Shown in pieces: positions 16,475 through 25,179 of a stretch of 64,000 nt of DNA. Below the pieces are notes generated by a model, which worked only from the letters and a program-made list of their open reading frames with translations, was not told where the DNA came from and did not search any database. The stretch's first letter is position 1, and every line of letters begins with the position of its first letter. The position numbers were made by a program, and so were the translations under genes. This DNA comes from Paractinoplanes durhamensis (GTDB lineage Bacteria; Actinomycetota; Actinomycetes; Mycobacteriales; Micromonosporaceae), in contig NZ_BOML01000037.1 in NCBI RefSeq assembly GCF_016862175.1, positions 1 through 64,000 on the forward strand. The letters are read 5' to 3'.

Positions 16475-17584
16475 ATGACCGACAGGCTGGCCGAGCTCTC
16501 CGCGCAGGGTGTGGCGGTATGGCTCGACGATCTCTCCCGAGTCCGCCTGACCAGTGGCTCACTCGACAAGATGCGCCGCGAGCAGCACGTGGTCGGCGTT
16601 ACCACGAACCCGAGCATCTTCCAGAAGGCTCTGTCCGACGCGGACGCCTACGACGAGCAGCTGCGGGATCTGGCGGCGCAGAAGGTCACGGTCGAGGAGG
16701 CCGTGCGCCTGATGACCGCCAAGGACGTCCGGGCCGCGTGTGACGTGATGCGCCCTGCCTACGACGCCTCCAAGGGCATCGACGGCCGGGTCTCCATCGA
16801 GGTCGACCCGCGCAAGGCGCACGAGACCGAGAGCACCGTGGCCGAGGCCAAGACGCTCTGGTGGCTCGTCGACCGGGAAAACCTGTACATCAAGATCCCG
16901 GCGACCCTCGCGGGCCTGCCGGCGATCACGGCGACCCTGGCCGCCGGCATCAGCGTCAACGTGACGCTGATCTTCTCGCTGGACCGCTACCGCGCGGTCA
17001 TGGAGGCGTTCCTGGCCGGCCTGGAGCAGGCCAAGCTCAACGGCCACGACCTCGCCAAGATCGGCTCGGTGGCGTCGTTCTTCGTCTCCCGGGTCGACAG
17101 CGAGGTGGACAAGCGGCTCGACAAGATCGGCAGCGACGAGGCCAAGTCCCTCAAGGGCAAGGCCGCGATCGCCAACGCGCAGCTGGCCTACGAGGCGTAC
17201 ACCGAGGTGTTCGGCACCGACCGGTGGAAGGCCCTGGCCGGCGCCGGCGCGCACCCGCAGCGTCCGCTGTGGGCGTCGACCTCGACGAAGAGCCCCGAGT
17301 TCAAGGACACGATCTACGTCGAGGAGCTGATCGCCCCCGGGACGGTCAACACCATGCCGGAGTCCGTGATCTTCGCGTACGAGGACCACGGTGACACCCG
17401 TGGCGACACCGTCACCGGCTCGTTCGCCGACGCCAAGAAGGTCCTGACCGACCTGGCCGGCGTGGGCATCGACTTCGCCGACGTCGTCAAGGTCCTCGAG
17501 GACGAGGGCGTCGACAAGTTCGAGGTCGCCTGGAAGGAACTGCTGGAAAACGCGGCCAAGCAGCTGAAGGCCGCGGGCGCCTGA
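16475..17584 (+). CDS. tal: Transaldolase
   Basis: A 369-residue class I aldolase that moves a dihydroxyacetone unit between sugar phosphates in the non-oxidative pentose phosphate pathway. The Schiff-base lysine lies in NLYIKIPAT. The GVTTNPSIF and ISVNVTLIFSLDRY blocks are characteristic of the long actinobacterial form. It lies 41 bp behind tkt with AAGGAG (16460-16465) before the ATG, and a hairpin follows its stop. Confidence 0.95.
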   Translation: MTDRLAELSAQGVAVWLDDLSRVRLTSGSLDKMRREQHVVGVTTNPSIFQKALSDADAYDEQLRDLAAQKVTVEEAVRLMTAKDVRAACDVMRPAYDASKGIDGRVSIEVDPRKAHETESTVAEAKTLWWLVDRENLYIKIPATLAGLPAITATLAAGISVNVTLIFSLDRYRAVMEAFLAGLEQAKLNGHDLAKIGSVASFFVSRVDSEVDKRLDKIGSDEAKSLKGKAAIANAQLAYEAYTEVFGTDRWKALAGAGAHPQRPLWASTSTKSPEFKDTIYVEELIAPGTVNTMPESVIFAYEDHGDTRGDTVTGSFADAKKVLTDLAGVGIDFADVVKVLEDEGVDKFEVAWKELLENAAKQLKAAGA

Positions 17585-17590
17585 TTTCAC

Positions 17591-17619
17591 GCCGGGGCCC
17601 GTCGAACACGGGCCCCGGC
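17591..17619 (+). other. Hairpin between tal and zwf
   Basis: GCCGGGGCCC (17591-17600) pairs perfectly with GGGCCCCGGC (17610-17619) over a 9-base loop. No T tract follows, so partial termination or mRNA processing is more likely than a full stop. It may reduce the level of zwf-opcA-pgl relative to tkt-tal. Confidence 0.5.
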
Positions 17620-17647
17620 CCACGACATAACTGGCAGGATGGACCAC

Positions 17648-19165
17648 GTGGGCAATCCGCTGCGTACCGCACAGGACCGCAGGCTCCCGCGCATCCCGGA
17701 GCCCTGTGCTCTGGTGATCTTCGGAGTCACCGGTGACCTGTCCCGAAAGAAGCTCATCCCGGCCGTCTACGACCTGGCCAACCGCGGTCTCCTGCCGCCC
17801 GGTTTCGTGGTGCTGGGCTTCGCCCGCCGCGACTGGGGTGACGGTGACTTCGAGTCCCTGGCGCTGGAAGCGGCGAAGAAGGGCGCCCGGACCCCGTGGC
17901 GCGAGGATGTCTGGCAGCGTCTGGCCAGCCAGTTCCAGTTCGTGCCCGGTTCGTTCGACGACGACGCCGCGTTCGACAGCCTGGCCGAGACCCTCGACGA
18001 CCTGCGTCAGCGCAACGGCATCCCGGGCAACGCCGCCTTCTACTTCTCCATCCCGCCGGCCGCGTTCCCGCTGGTGCTCAACCAGCTGGCCCGCACCGGG
18101 ATGGCCGACAACGCCAAGTCCGGCGGCTGGCGGCGGGTCGTGGTGGAGAAGCCGTTCGGCAACGACCTGCAGACCGCGATCGCGCTGAACCAGCTGGTCG
18201 ACGAGGTCTTCACGCCGGAGGACGTCTACCGGATCGACCACTACCTGGGCAAGGAGACGGTCCAGAACATCCTGGCCCTGCGCTTCGCGAACAGCCTGTT
18301 CGAGCCGGTGTGGAACTCGAAGTACGTGGACAGTGTGCAGATCACCATGGCCGAGGATGTCGGCATCGGCAGCCGGGCCGCGTTCTACGACGCGTCCGGC
18401 GCCGCCCGCGACGTCCTGCAGAACCACCTGCTGCAGTTGCTCGCGCTGGTCGCGATGGAGGAGCCGACGAGCTTCGACCCCAATGACGTACGCGCCGAGA
18501 AGCTCAAGGTCCTGAAGGCGATCGCGATCCCGAAGGACATCACCACCGGTTCCGTGCGGGGTCAGTATCTTCCGGGCTGGGTCGCGGGCGAACGCGCCGT
18601 GGGCTACCTGGAGGAGAAGAACATCCCGGCCGACTCCACCACGGAGACGTACGCCGCGGTCCGCCTCGGCATTCAGAACCGCCGCTGGGCCGAGGTCCCG
18701 TTCTACGTGCGGGTCGGCAAGCGGATGCCGCGCCGGGTCACCGAGATCGCGATCCTGTTCAAGCGCGCGCCGCACCTGCCGTTCGACCCGGCCGACGTCG
18801 AGATGCTCGGCCACAACCAGCTGGTCATCCGGGTCCAGCCGGACGAGGGCGTGGTGCTGAAGTTCGGTTCCAAGGTCCCCGGCACCACCATGGAGGTCCG
18901 CGACATCGCGATGGACTTCCAGTACGGCGAGGCGTTCACCGAGTCCAGCCCGGAGGCGTACGAACGTCTCGTGCTGGACGTCCTGGTCGGCGACCGGACG
19001 CTGTTCCCGGACGCCGCCGAGATCGAGCAGTCCTGGCAGGTCATCGACCCGCTCGAGGCCGCCTGGGCGGACACCACGCCGGAGCCGTACCGCGCCGGCG
19101 AGTGGGGCCCGCGCGCATCCGACGACATGCTCGGCCGTGAGGGCCGCGCTTGGCGGCGTGCCTGA
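17648..19165 (+). CDS. zwf: Glucose-6-phosphate 1-dehydrogenase
   Basis: A 505-residue NADP-dependent dehydrogenase that starts the oxidative pentose phosphate pathway. The coenzyme motif is FGVTGDLSRKKL and the substrate/catalytic block is YRIDHYLGKETVQN. I chose the GTG at 17648 (reading GNPLRTAQDRRLPRI) because actinobacterial homologues begin this way and AGGA lies 9 bases upstream; an in-frame ATG at 17639 would put that AGGA too close. OpcA follows after 16 bp and is needed for full assembly of this enzyme. Confidence 0.95.
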   Translation: MGNPLRTAQDRRLPRIPEPCALVIFGVTGDLSRKKLIPAVYDLANRGLLPPGFVVLGFARRDWGDGDFESLALEAAKKGARTPWREDVWQRLASQFQFVPGSFDDDAAFDSLAETLDDLRQRNGIPGNAAFYFSIPPAAFPLVLNQLARTGMADNAKSGGWRRVVVEKPFGNDLQTAIALNQLVDEVFTPEDVYRIDHYLGKETVQNILALRFANSLFEPVWNSKYVDSVQITMAEDVGIGSRAAFYDASGAARDVLQNHLLQLLALVAMEEPTSFDPNDVRAEKLKVLKAIAIPKDITTGSVRGQYLPGWVAGERAVGYLEEKNIPADSTTETYAAVRLGIQNRRWAEVPFYVRVGKRMPRRVTEIAILFKRAPHLPFDPADVEMLGHNQLVIRVQPDEGVVLKFGSKVPGTTMEVRDIAMDFQYGEAFTESSPEAYERLVLDVLVGDRTLFPDAAEIEQSWQVIDPLEAAWADTTPEPYRAGEWGPRASDDMLGREGRAWRRA

Positions 19166-19181
19166 TGGATAGGGGAACGAA

Positions 19182-20198
19182 GTGATCGGCCTTTGGGACA
19201 CTACGGGTAACGAAGTAGTCAAGGCCCTCGCCGCCGAGCGGCGCAGTGCCGGCGGTGTGGCCTCCGGCCTCGCGCTGACCCTGGTCGCCGTGGTCGAGGA
19301 GAAGAAGGTCCGGGAGGCCGAGGCCGCCGCGACCATCGCCGCCGCCGCGCACCCCTGCCGGCTGCTCATCGTGGTCCGCTCCGACCTGGAGGGTCGCAGC
19401 CGCCTCGACGCGGAAATCGTCGTCGGCGGCCGGCTCGGCCCGGCCGAGGCGGTCGTCATGCGGATGTACGGCCGTCTCGCGCTGCACGCCGAGTCGGTCG
19501 TCATGCCGCTGCTCGCCCCGGACGTCCCGGTGGTCACCTGGTGGCACGAGGATCCGCCGGACATGATCGCCAACGACTTCCTCGGCGTCGTCGCCGACCG
19601 GCGGATCACCGACTCGGCGCAGGCGCACGACCCGGTGGCCGCGCTGAAGCAGCGGGCGGTCGACTACGCACCCGGCGACACCGACCTCACCTGGACCCGC
19701 ATCACGCTGTGGCGCACCCTGGTGGCCGGCGCGTTCGACACCACCGACGAGCGGGTCACCGGCGCCACCATCGTCGCGCCGCCGAAGGACCCGACCGCCT
19801 GGCTGATGAAGGGCTGGCTGCAGTCGCGCCTCGGCATCGTGCCGGCGATGGAGTCCACCGACCGCTCCCCGCGGATGCACTCGGTGGAGCTGCAGTGCGC
19901 CAACGGCGACTGCGTCCGGGTCACCCGCGAGGAGAACACGGCGCTGTTCAGCCGCACCGGCCAGGAAGACCGCTACATGCCGCTGCCGAAGCGGCCGGTC
20001 GGTGACGAGCTGGCCGAGGAGCTGCGCCGGCTCGACGCCGACCAGATCTACTCGGAGGCCCTCGGTGCCATGGCCGGCGCCACCGGCCTCGACCACCGGG
20101 CGCCCATGCGGGTGCACGTCTGGAAGGACCCGGCCCTCGCCGCCCGCGCGGAGGAGACGGCCGGAGCGATGGCCGGTCCCGGCGGCACCGCCGCCTGA
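19182..20198 (+). CDS. opcA: Glucose-6-phosphate dehydrogenase assembly protein OpcA
   Basis: A 338-residue OpcA protein, an allosteric partner that raises activity of Zwf in actinobacteria and cyanobacteria. The family start IGLWDTTGNEVVKAL and the VPVVTWWHEDPPD and RVTREENTALF blocks are present. The GTG at 19182 is preceded by an AGGGGAA purine tract. No catalytic residues are expected: the role is structural and regulatory. It is placed between zwf and pgl, as is usual. Confidence 0.94.
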   Translation: MIGLWDTTGNEVVKALAAERRSAGGVASGLALTLVAVVEEKKVREAEAAATIAAAAHPCRLLIVVRSDLEGRSRLDAEIVVGGRLGPAEAVVMRMYGRLALHAESVVMPLLAPDVPVVTWWHEDPPDMIANDFLGVVADRRITDSAQAHDPVAALKQRAVDYAPGDTDLTWTRITLWRTLVAGAFDTTDERVTGATIVAPPKDPTAWLMKGWLQSRLGIVPAMESTDRSPRMHSVELQCANGDCVRVTREENTALFSRTGQEDRYMPLPKRPVGDELAEELRRLDADQIYSEALGAMAGATGLDHRAPMRVHVWKDPALAARAEETAGAMAGPGGTAA

Positions 20199-20213
20199 CC
20201 CCGACAAACAAGC

Positions 20214-20244
20214 AGGGCCGCCCGCCGACACGGTGGGCGGCCCT
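20214..20244 (+). other. Hairpin between opcA and pgl
   Basis: AGGGCCGCCC (20214-20223) pairs perfectly with GGGCGGCCCT (20235-20244) over 11 bases. The pgl ribosome binding site AGGAGG starts 7 bases after it. There is no U tract, so attenuation or mRNA protection is more likely than a full terminator. Confidence 0.5.
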
Positions 20245-20262
20245 ACGTCTTAGGAGGCGTAC

Positions 20263-20982
20263 GTGAGCAAGACCCTGGTCGTGGTGGTACCCGACGCCGA
20301 CGTCCTCGCCGCCACCGTCGCGTCCCGCCTGGTCGCGAAGATCGTCGACGCGCAGGCGGACCGCGGCACGGCGAGCGTCGTCCTGACCGGCGGCCGGATC
20401 GCCGCGAAGGTCCTGGGCACCGTCAAGGACCTGCCGGCCGCGGCCGCGATCGACTGGTCGCACGTCGACCTGTGGTGGGGCGACGAGCGGTTCCTGCCGG
20501 CCGGCGACGCCGACCGCAACGAGACCCAGGCCCGGGCCGCGCTGCTCGACGCGCTGCCGCTGGACCCGGCGCGGGTGCACGCCATGCCGGCCGACAGCGG
20601 CCAGGGCGTGGCGGCCGCCGCCGCGGCCTACGCGGCCGAGCTGGGCGACCCGCTGCCGCCGTTCGACGTGCTCATGCTGGGCGTCGGCGAGGACGGCCAT
20701 GTGGCGTCGCTCTTCCCCGACCACCCGGTGCTGAACGAGACGAGCACGACGACGGCGTCCGTCGAGGACAGCCCGAAGCCGCCGCCGAACCGGGTCACGC
20801 TGACCATGCCGACGATCCAGACCGCCGACGAGGTGTGGCTGATCGCCGCCGGGCCGGACAAGACCGTCTCGGTCGGTGCGGCCCTGGGCGGCGACAGGAG
20901 CAAGCCCGCCGCCCACGCCACCGGCGTCAGCCGCACCTACTGGCTGCTCGACCGGGCCGCGGCGGCCGACGTCAAGAAATAG
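20263..20982 (+). CDS. pgl: 6-phosphogluconolactonase
   Basis: A 239-residue hydrolase that opens 6-phosphoglucono-lactone to 6-phosphogluconate, the step after Zwf. The blocks VVLTGGRIAAKVLG, WWGDERFLPAGDADRN and LMLGVGEDGHVASLFP are the signatures of the DevB/Pgl family. The GTG at 20263 follows AGGAGG at 20252-20257. It is the last gene of the pentose phosphate operon and converges on rbpA with no gap between the stop codons. Confidence 0.95.
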   Translation: MSKTLVVVVPDADVLAATVASRLVAKIVDAQADRGTASVVLTGGRIAAKVLGTVKDLPAAAAIDWSHVDLWWGDERFLPAGDADRNETQARAALLDALPLDPARVHAMPADSGQGVAAAAAAYAAELGDPLPPFDVLMLGVGEDGHVASLFPDHPVLNETSTTTASVEDSPKPPPNRVTLTMPTIQTADEVWLIAAGPDKTVSVGAALGGDRSKPAAHATGVSRTYWLLDRAAAADVKK

Positions 20983-21324
20983 CTACTCGCCGCGGCGCTG
21001 GCGCACCTTGGCCAGGGCCTCGGCGAGGATCTTCGCGCCGTCCTCGTCGCTGCGGCGCTCCTTGACGTACGCCAGATGCGACTTGTACGGCTCGGCGCGC
21101 AGCCGGCCCGGCGGGTTCTCCCCGTCGAGGCCGGCGGGCTGGCCGCAGCGCGGGCAGTCCCAGTTGTCCGGCGCCGGGGCTTCGGCCGAGAATTTGATCT
21201 CGCTGGCGTGACCGGCTGCGCAGAAGTAGGTCACCTCCCGGCGCGGGGCGGGCTCGCTGCGCTCGTCGGGACGCATCGGGCTGGACCCGACACGGCTGCC
21301 GCGGATCGCACTGCCACTGGACAC
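20983..21324 (-). CDS. rbpA: RNA polymerase-binding protein RbpA
   Basis: A 113-residue activator that binds RNA polymerase and group 1 sigma factors and helps open promoters in actinobacteria. The N-terminal GSAIRGSRVGSSPMRP block, the zinc-type core (CAAGH, then CPRCG) and the C-terminal EPYKSHLAYVKERRSDEDG helix are all present. I chose the GTG at 21324 because it gives the family start and AGGAG lies 7 bases upstream; the GTG at 21333 sits directly on that site. It lies behind secG but after a hairpin, so it probably has its own promoter. Confidence 0.95.
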   Translation of the reverse strand: MSSGSAIRGSRVGSSPMRPDERSEPAPRREVTYFCAAGHASEIKFSAEAPAPDNWDCPRCGQPAGLDGENPPGRLRAEPYKSHLAYVKERRSDEDGAKILAEALAKVRQRRGE

Positions 21325-21367
21325 GGATGCCACTCCTGTCTCGAGGCGCTAGTTGAAGTCAGCCAGA

Positions 21368-21386
21368 AATATGGCCGTAATATGGC
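21368..21386 (-). promoter_or_regulatory. Repeated octamer in the rbpA upstream region
   Basis: AATATGGC occurs at 21368-21375 and again at 21379-21386, with starts 11 bp apart or one helical turn. On the coding strand this reads GCCATATT twice, about 45-60 bp before the rbpA start. It is the most A/T-rich stretch in this area and probably part of the rbpA promoter or a regulator site. Confidence 0.4.
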
Positions 21387-21395
21387 AAAAGAAAC

Positions 21396-21426
21396 GCCGC
21401 GCGCCCGGCAGAACCGGACGCGCGGC
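21396..21426 (-). terminator. Terminator hairpin after secG
   Basis: GCCGCGCGCCCGG (21396-21408) pairs with CCGGACGCGCGGC (21414-21426) with one mismatch over a 5-base loop. On the minus strand it is followed by GTTTCTTTT. It begins 25 bp downstream of the secG stop and should end the gap-pgk-tpiA-secG transcript. Confidence 0.8.
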
Positions 21427-21450
21427 AGATTCTACGACTATTGGTTCCGC

Positions 21451-21711
21451 TCAGGAAGCAGCAGGCAGGGCCAGTCGCAGCCACAGCCCCAGACCGACGA
21501 TGCACGCGAACCAGATGATGCCCACCAGCACGGTGTATCGGTCGAGGTTTTTCTCCGCCACCGAGGAACCGGCCAGGCTGGAGGTGACGCCACCGCCGAA
21601 CATGCTCGACATGCCGCCGCCCTTGCCGCGGTGCAGCAGGATCAGCAGGGTCAGCAGAACACTGGTGATCACCAGCAACACGATCAACGTGTACGCAAAC
21701 CACATCGGCAT
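21451..21711 (-). CDS. secG: Preprotein translocase subunit SecG
   Basis: An 86-residue membrane protein of the SecYEG channel. Two hydrophobic segments (residues ~4-24 and ~58-78) flank the cytoplasmic loop with GKGGGMSSMFGGGV, the family signature. The ATG at 21711 is preceded by GAGGAA at a usable distance; an ATG two codons later is also possible. Its position after tpiA is conserved in actinobacteria. Confidence 0.95.
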   Translation of the reverse strand: MPMWFAYTLIVLLVITSVLLTLLILLHRGKGGGMSSMFGGGVTSSLAGSSVAEKNLDRYTVLVGIIWFACIVGLGLWLRLALPAAS

Positions 21712-21759
21712 GATCGGGTCATTCCTCTCGAAGGACAGACAGCCAGCCAACAATAGCGG

Positions 21760-21788
21760 GTGCCCGGTCGCATGTTGCGACCGGGCAC
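21760..21788 (-). terminator. Strong hairpin after tpiA
   Basis: GTGCCCGGTCGC (21760-21771) pairs perfectly with GCGACCGGGCAC (21777-21788) over a 5-base loop, 10 bp downstream of the tpiA stop. It lacks a T tract. It may partly terminate the glycolytic transcript or protect its 3' end, lowering secG expression relative to the enzymes. Confidence 0.6.
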
Positions 21789-21798
21789 GCGCGTTGTT

Positions 21799-22593
21799 TC
21801 AGCGGGCTACGTGCTCCCGAAACCGCACGATGGAGGTGAACTCCTCCGCGTCCAGCGCGGCGCCGCCGACCAGTACACCGTCGACATCAGGCTGCGCCAT
21901 GATCGAGGCGATATTGGCGGCCTTCACTGAACCGCCGTACTGGATGCGCACGGCCTCGCCGACCTCGGCGCCGTACTTCTCCGCGATCGCGGCGCGCAGG
22001 GCCTTGCAGACCTCCTGCGCGTCGTCCGGGGTCGCGGTCTTGCCGGTGCCGATCGCCCAGACCGGCTCGTACGCCACGACGACCTGCTTGACCTGCTCCG
22101 GCTTGAGCCCGGCAAGGCCGGCCAGAGCCTGGCTGGTGCAGTGCGCGACGTGCGTGCCCTCCTCGCGGGTCACCAGGCCCTCGCCCACGCACAGGATCGG
22201 CGTGATCTCGTTCGCGAAGGCCGCCTTCACCTTCGCGTTGACCAGAGCGTCGTCCTCGTCGTGGTACTCGCGGCGCTCGGAGTGCCCGGCCAGCACATAG
22301 GAGCAACCCAGCTTGGACAGCATCGCGCCGGAGATCTCCCCGGTGTACGCGCCGCTCTTGTGCTGGGAGATGTCCTGCGCGCCGTACGCGAGGAGCAGCT
22401 TGTCGCCGTCGATCGCCGTCTGCACGCTGCGCAGGTCGGTGAACGGCGGCACGACGACCACCTCGACGTCGGTGAGCTGCTTCTCGTTGAGGCCGGCGGC
22501 CAGCTTCTGCACAAGGAGGATGGCCTCGAGGTGGTTGAGGTTCATCTTCCAGTTGCCGGCCACGATCGGGCGGCGGGGGGTCGGGTCGGTCAT
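21799..22593 (-). CDS. tpiA: Triosephosphate isomerase
   Basis: A 264-residue TIM-barrel enzyme interconverting dihydroxyacetone phosphate and glyceraldehyde 3-phosphate. The substrate lysine lies in AGNWKMN, the catalytic histidine in VLAGHSERR and the catalytic glutamate in VVAYEPVWAIGTGKTA. The phosphate-binding YGGSVKAAN block is present. It lies 7 bp behind pgk. No oddity. Confidence 0.97.
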   Translation of the reverse strand: MTDPTPRRPIVAGNWKMNLNHLEAILLVQKLAAGLNEKQLTDVEVVVVPPFTDLRSVQTAIDGDKLLLAYGAQDISQHKSGAYTGEISGAMLSKLGCSYVLAGHSERREYHDEDDALVNAKVKAAFANEITPILCVGEGLVTREEGTHVAHCTSQALAGLAGLKPEQVKQVVVAYEPVWAIGTGKTATPDDAQEVCKALRAAIAEKYGAEVGEAVRIQYGGSVKAANIASIMAQPDVDGVLVGGAALDAEEFTSIVRFREHVAR

Positions 22594-22600
22594 CTACTTC

Positions 22601-23797
22601 TCACTTCTCCAGGGCTTCGACGCCGGGAAGCTTCTTGCCCTCGAGGTACTCCAGCGAGGCGCCGCCGCCGGTCGAGATGTGCCCGAACGCCGACTCGTCG
22701 ATGCCGAGCGTGCGCACGGCCGCGGCCGAGTCACCGCCGCCGACCACCGAGAAGCCGTCGATCTTGGTGATGGCCTCGGCGACGCCCCGGGTGCCGGCCG
22801 CGAACGGCGCCAGCTCGAAGACGCCCATCGGGCCGTTCCAGAAGACGGTCTTCGCGGACGCGATCGCCTCGGCGAACAGCGCGACCGACTTCGGCCCGAT
22901 GTCCAGCCCGAGCCGGTCGGCCGGGATGTCCGCGATGTCGACGACATCGTGTGCGGCGTCCGCCGAGAACTCGCTCGCGGCCACCACGTCGACCGGAAGA
23001 ACGATCCGGCCGTCCGCCTCCGCCAGCAGCGCGGAACAGGTGTCGATCATCTCGGCCTCGAGCAGCGACTTGCCGACCTCGTGCCCCTGAGCCTTCAGGA
23101 ACGTGAAGCACATGCCGCCGCCGACGAGCAGCTTGTCGACCTTCGGCAGCAGCGCCTTGATCACGGCGAGCTTGTCGGAGACCTTCGAACCGCCGAGCAC
23201 CACGACGTACGGCTGCTCGGGGCTCTCGCTGACCCGCCGCAGGACCTCGACCTCTTTCAGGACGAGACCACCGGCGTAGTGCGGGAGAACGGCCGGCACG
23301 TCGTACACCGAGGCGTGCTTGCGGTGCACCGCACCGAAAGCGTCATCGACGTAGAAATCGGCATATGACGCCAGCTGAGCGGCAAAAGCCGCACGGTCCG
23401 CGTCGTCCTTCGAGGTCTCACCGGCGTTGAAGCGCAGGTTCTCCAGCAGGAGCACGTCACCGTCGGAAAGCGCCGCAACCTTGGCCGCGGCATCCTCCCC
23501 GACCGTGTCGGAGGCGAAAGCCACCGGCGAACCGAGCAGCTCACCCAGGCGGGTGGCGACGGGCGCGAGGGTGTACTTCGGGTCCGGCGCGCCCTTCGGG
23601 CGGCCGAGGTGGGACATCACGATGACGCGGGCACCCGCGTCACGCAGGGCGACCAGCGTCGGCAGCACCGCGCGGGCGCGGCCGTCGTCGCTGATGACAC
23701 CCGGATTTGCCTTGTCGAACGGGACGTTCAGGTCGGCGCGCACGAGCACGCGCCGACCCGAGACACCCTCGCCGAGCAGGTCGTCGAGAGTCTTCAC
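22601..23797 (-). CDS. pgk: Phosphoglycerate kinase
   Basis: A 398-residue two-domain kinase making ATP from 1,3-bisphosphoglycerate. The N-terminal substrate site RVLVRADLNVPFD and MSHLGRPKG and the C-terminal nucleotide site with VVGGGDSAAAV are all conserved. The ATG at 23797 lies 6 bp behind gap, so these genes are co-transcribed. Confidence 0.97.
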   Translation of the reverse strand: MKTLDDLLGEGVSGRRVLVRADLNVPFDKANPGVISDDGRARAVLPTLVALRDAGARVIVMSHLGRPKGAPDPKYTLAPVATRLGELLGSPVAFASDTVGEDAAAKVAALSDGDVLLLENLRFNAGETSKDDADRAAFAAQLASYADFYVDDAFGAVHRKHASVYDVPAVLPHYAGGLVLKEVEVLRRVSESPEQPYVVVLGGSKVSDKLAVIKALLPKVDKLLVGGGMCFTFLKAQGHEVGKSLLEAEMIDTCSALLAEADGRIVLPVDVVAASEFSADAAHDVVDIADIPADRLGLDIGPKSVALFAEAIASAKTVFWNGPMGVFELAPFAAGTRGVAEAITKIDGFSVVGGGDSAAAVRTLGIDESAFGHISTGGGASLEYLEGKKLPGVEALEK

Positions 23798-23803
23798 GAT
23801 TCG

Positions 23804-24799
23804 TCAGCCAACCAGCTTGACCAGGTCGACGAGGCGGTTCGAGTAGCCCCACTCGTTGTCGTACCAGCCGACGACCTTGACCTGGTTGCCGATCACCTTG
23901 GTGAGGCCGGCGTCGAAGATGCAGGACGCCGGGTCGGTGACGATGTCCGACGACACGATCGGGTCCTCGGTGTAGACCAGGATGCCCTTGAGCGGGCCGT
24001 CCGCGGCCGCCTTGATCGCCTGGTTGACCTCGTCGACCGAGGTCTCCTTGCCGGCGGTGAAGGTCAGGTCGGTGGCCGAGCCGGTCGGGATCGGCACCCG
24101 CAGCGCGAAGCCGTCCAGCTTGCCCTTGAGCTCCGGCAGCACCAGGCTGACGGCCTTGGCGGCACCGGTCGAGGTCGGCACGATGTTGAGGGCGGCGGCG
24201 CGGGCGCGACGCAGGTCCTTGTGCGGGCCGTCCTGCAGGTTCTGGTCCTGGGTGTAGGCGTGGATCGTGGTCATCAGGCCACGCTCGATGCCGACCGTGT
24301 CGTTGAGGACCTTGGCCATCGGCGCCAGGCAGTTGGTGGTGCAGGACGCGTTCGAGATGACCGTGTGCTTCGCACCGTCGTACAGGTTGTCGTTGACCCC
24401 GATGACGATGGTGATGTCCTCGTTCTTGGCCGGGGCCGAGATGATGACCTTCTTCGCACCGTTGTCGACGTGCACCCTGGCCTTGTTGGCGTCGGTGAAG
24501 AAGCCGGTCGACTCGATGACCACGTCCGCGCCGACGTCACCCCACTTGAGGTTGGCCGGGTCACGGTCGGCGAACGCCTTGAAGGTCTTGCCACCGACGG
24601 TGATCTCGTCGGCGGTGGCCTTTACCTCCTGGCCCAGACGACCCAGGATCGAGTCGTACTTGAGCAGGTGCGCCAGCGTGTTGTTGTCGGTCAGGTCGTT
24701 CACGGCGACGATCTCGATGTCCGCGCCGGAGGCCTGAACGGCCCGGAAGAAGTTACGACCGATTCGGCCGAAGCCGTTGATGCCAACCCGGATGGTCAC
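23804..24799 (-). CDS. gap: Glyceraldehyde-3-phosphate dehydrogenase, type I
   Basis: A 331-residue NAD-dependent dehydrogenase. The Rossmann start is TIRVGINGFGRIGRN, the catalytic cysteine lies in SNASCTTNCLAP and the C-terminal block is WYDNEWGYSNRLVDL. The GTG at 24799 has GAGGAG 9-14 bases upstream; an earlier in-frame ATG would add 41 residues with no family match. It is first in the glycolytic operon gap-pgk-tpiA-secG. Confidence 0.97.
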   Translation of the reverse strand: MTIRVGINGFGRIGRNFFRAVQASGADIEIVAVNDLTDNNTLAHLLKYDSILGRLGQEVKATADEITVGGKTFKAFADRDPANLKWGDVGADVVIESTGFFTDANKARVHVDNGAKKVIISAPAKNEDITIVIGVNDNLYDGAKHTVISNASCTTNCLAPMAKVLNDTVGIERGLMTTIHAYTQDQNLQDGPHKDLRRARAAALNIVPTSTGAAKAVSLVLPELKGKLDGFALRVPIPTGSATDLTFTAGKETSVDEVNQAIKAAADGPLKGILVYTEDPIVSSDIVTDPASCIFDAGLTKVIGNQVKVVGWYDNEWGYSNRLVDLVKLVG

Positions 24800-25179
24800 A
24801 GGTGGATCTCCTCGTTTCGGTCCGCCGGATTTCGTCGACCGGCGGAGGGGTCTGCACGCCGAACTGGAACTGGTCCGGCAAGGGGCGTCCGGCCACCGCG
24901 CTGAGTGAGAAATGCGCCGCACCGAACTGGCGGCGTCACAGCGCGGCCGGCCGAGCTGCCGGCACCGTCGCCGTCACCACCGACCCTATCCGAGCCACCA
25001 CGCGAAGGAGAGGCCGGGTGGGTTACCCAACCGTGACTAAGGTCCCGACCTAAGAGTTAATTCAAAACCTTTGGAAAGTACGCGTTAGCGCAGGTCCCCG
25101 CTTACCAGCGCGATCTTCCCGCGACGAACGGCCGTTGCGCGCCCATCGCGTGTAGCGCTGGGTAACGCTCAGACCCCCC
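24800..25179. other. Intergenic region upstream of gap
   Basis: About 380 bp without a convincing gene between whiA and gap, both on the minus strand. An A/T-rich island near 25040-25095 is the likely promoter zone of the glycolytic operon: on the minus strand it reads TTTTGAATTAACTC. I cannot assign firm -35 and -10 hexamers. No clear terminator for whiA is visible. Confidence 0.5.

Noticed and set aside
23845..23870. TTGTCGTACC string resembling the damage promoter
   Set aside because: It lies inside the gap gene, where the complement encodes the conserved WYDNEW motif; there is no TANNNT at the right distance before a gene.
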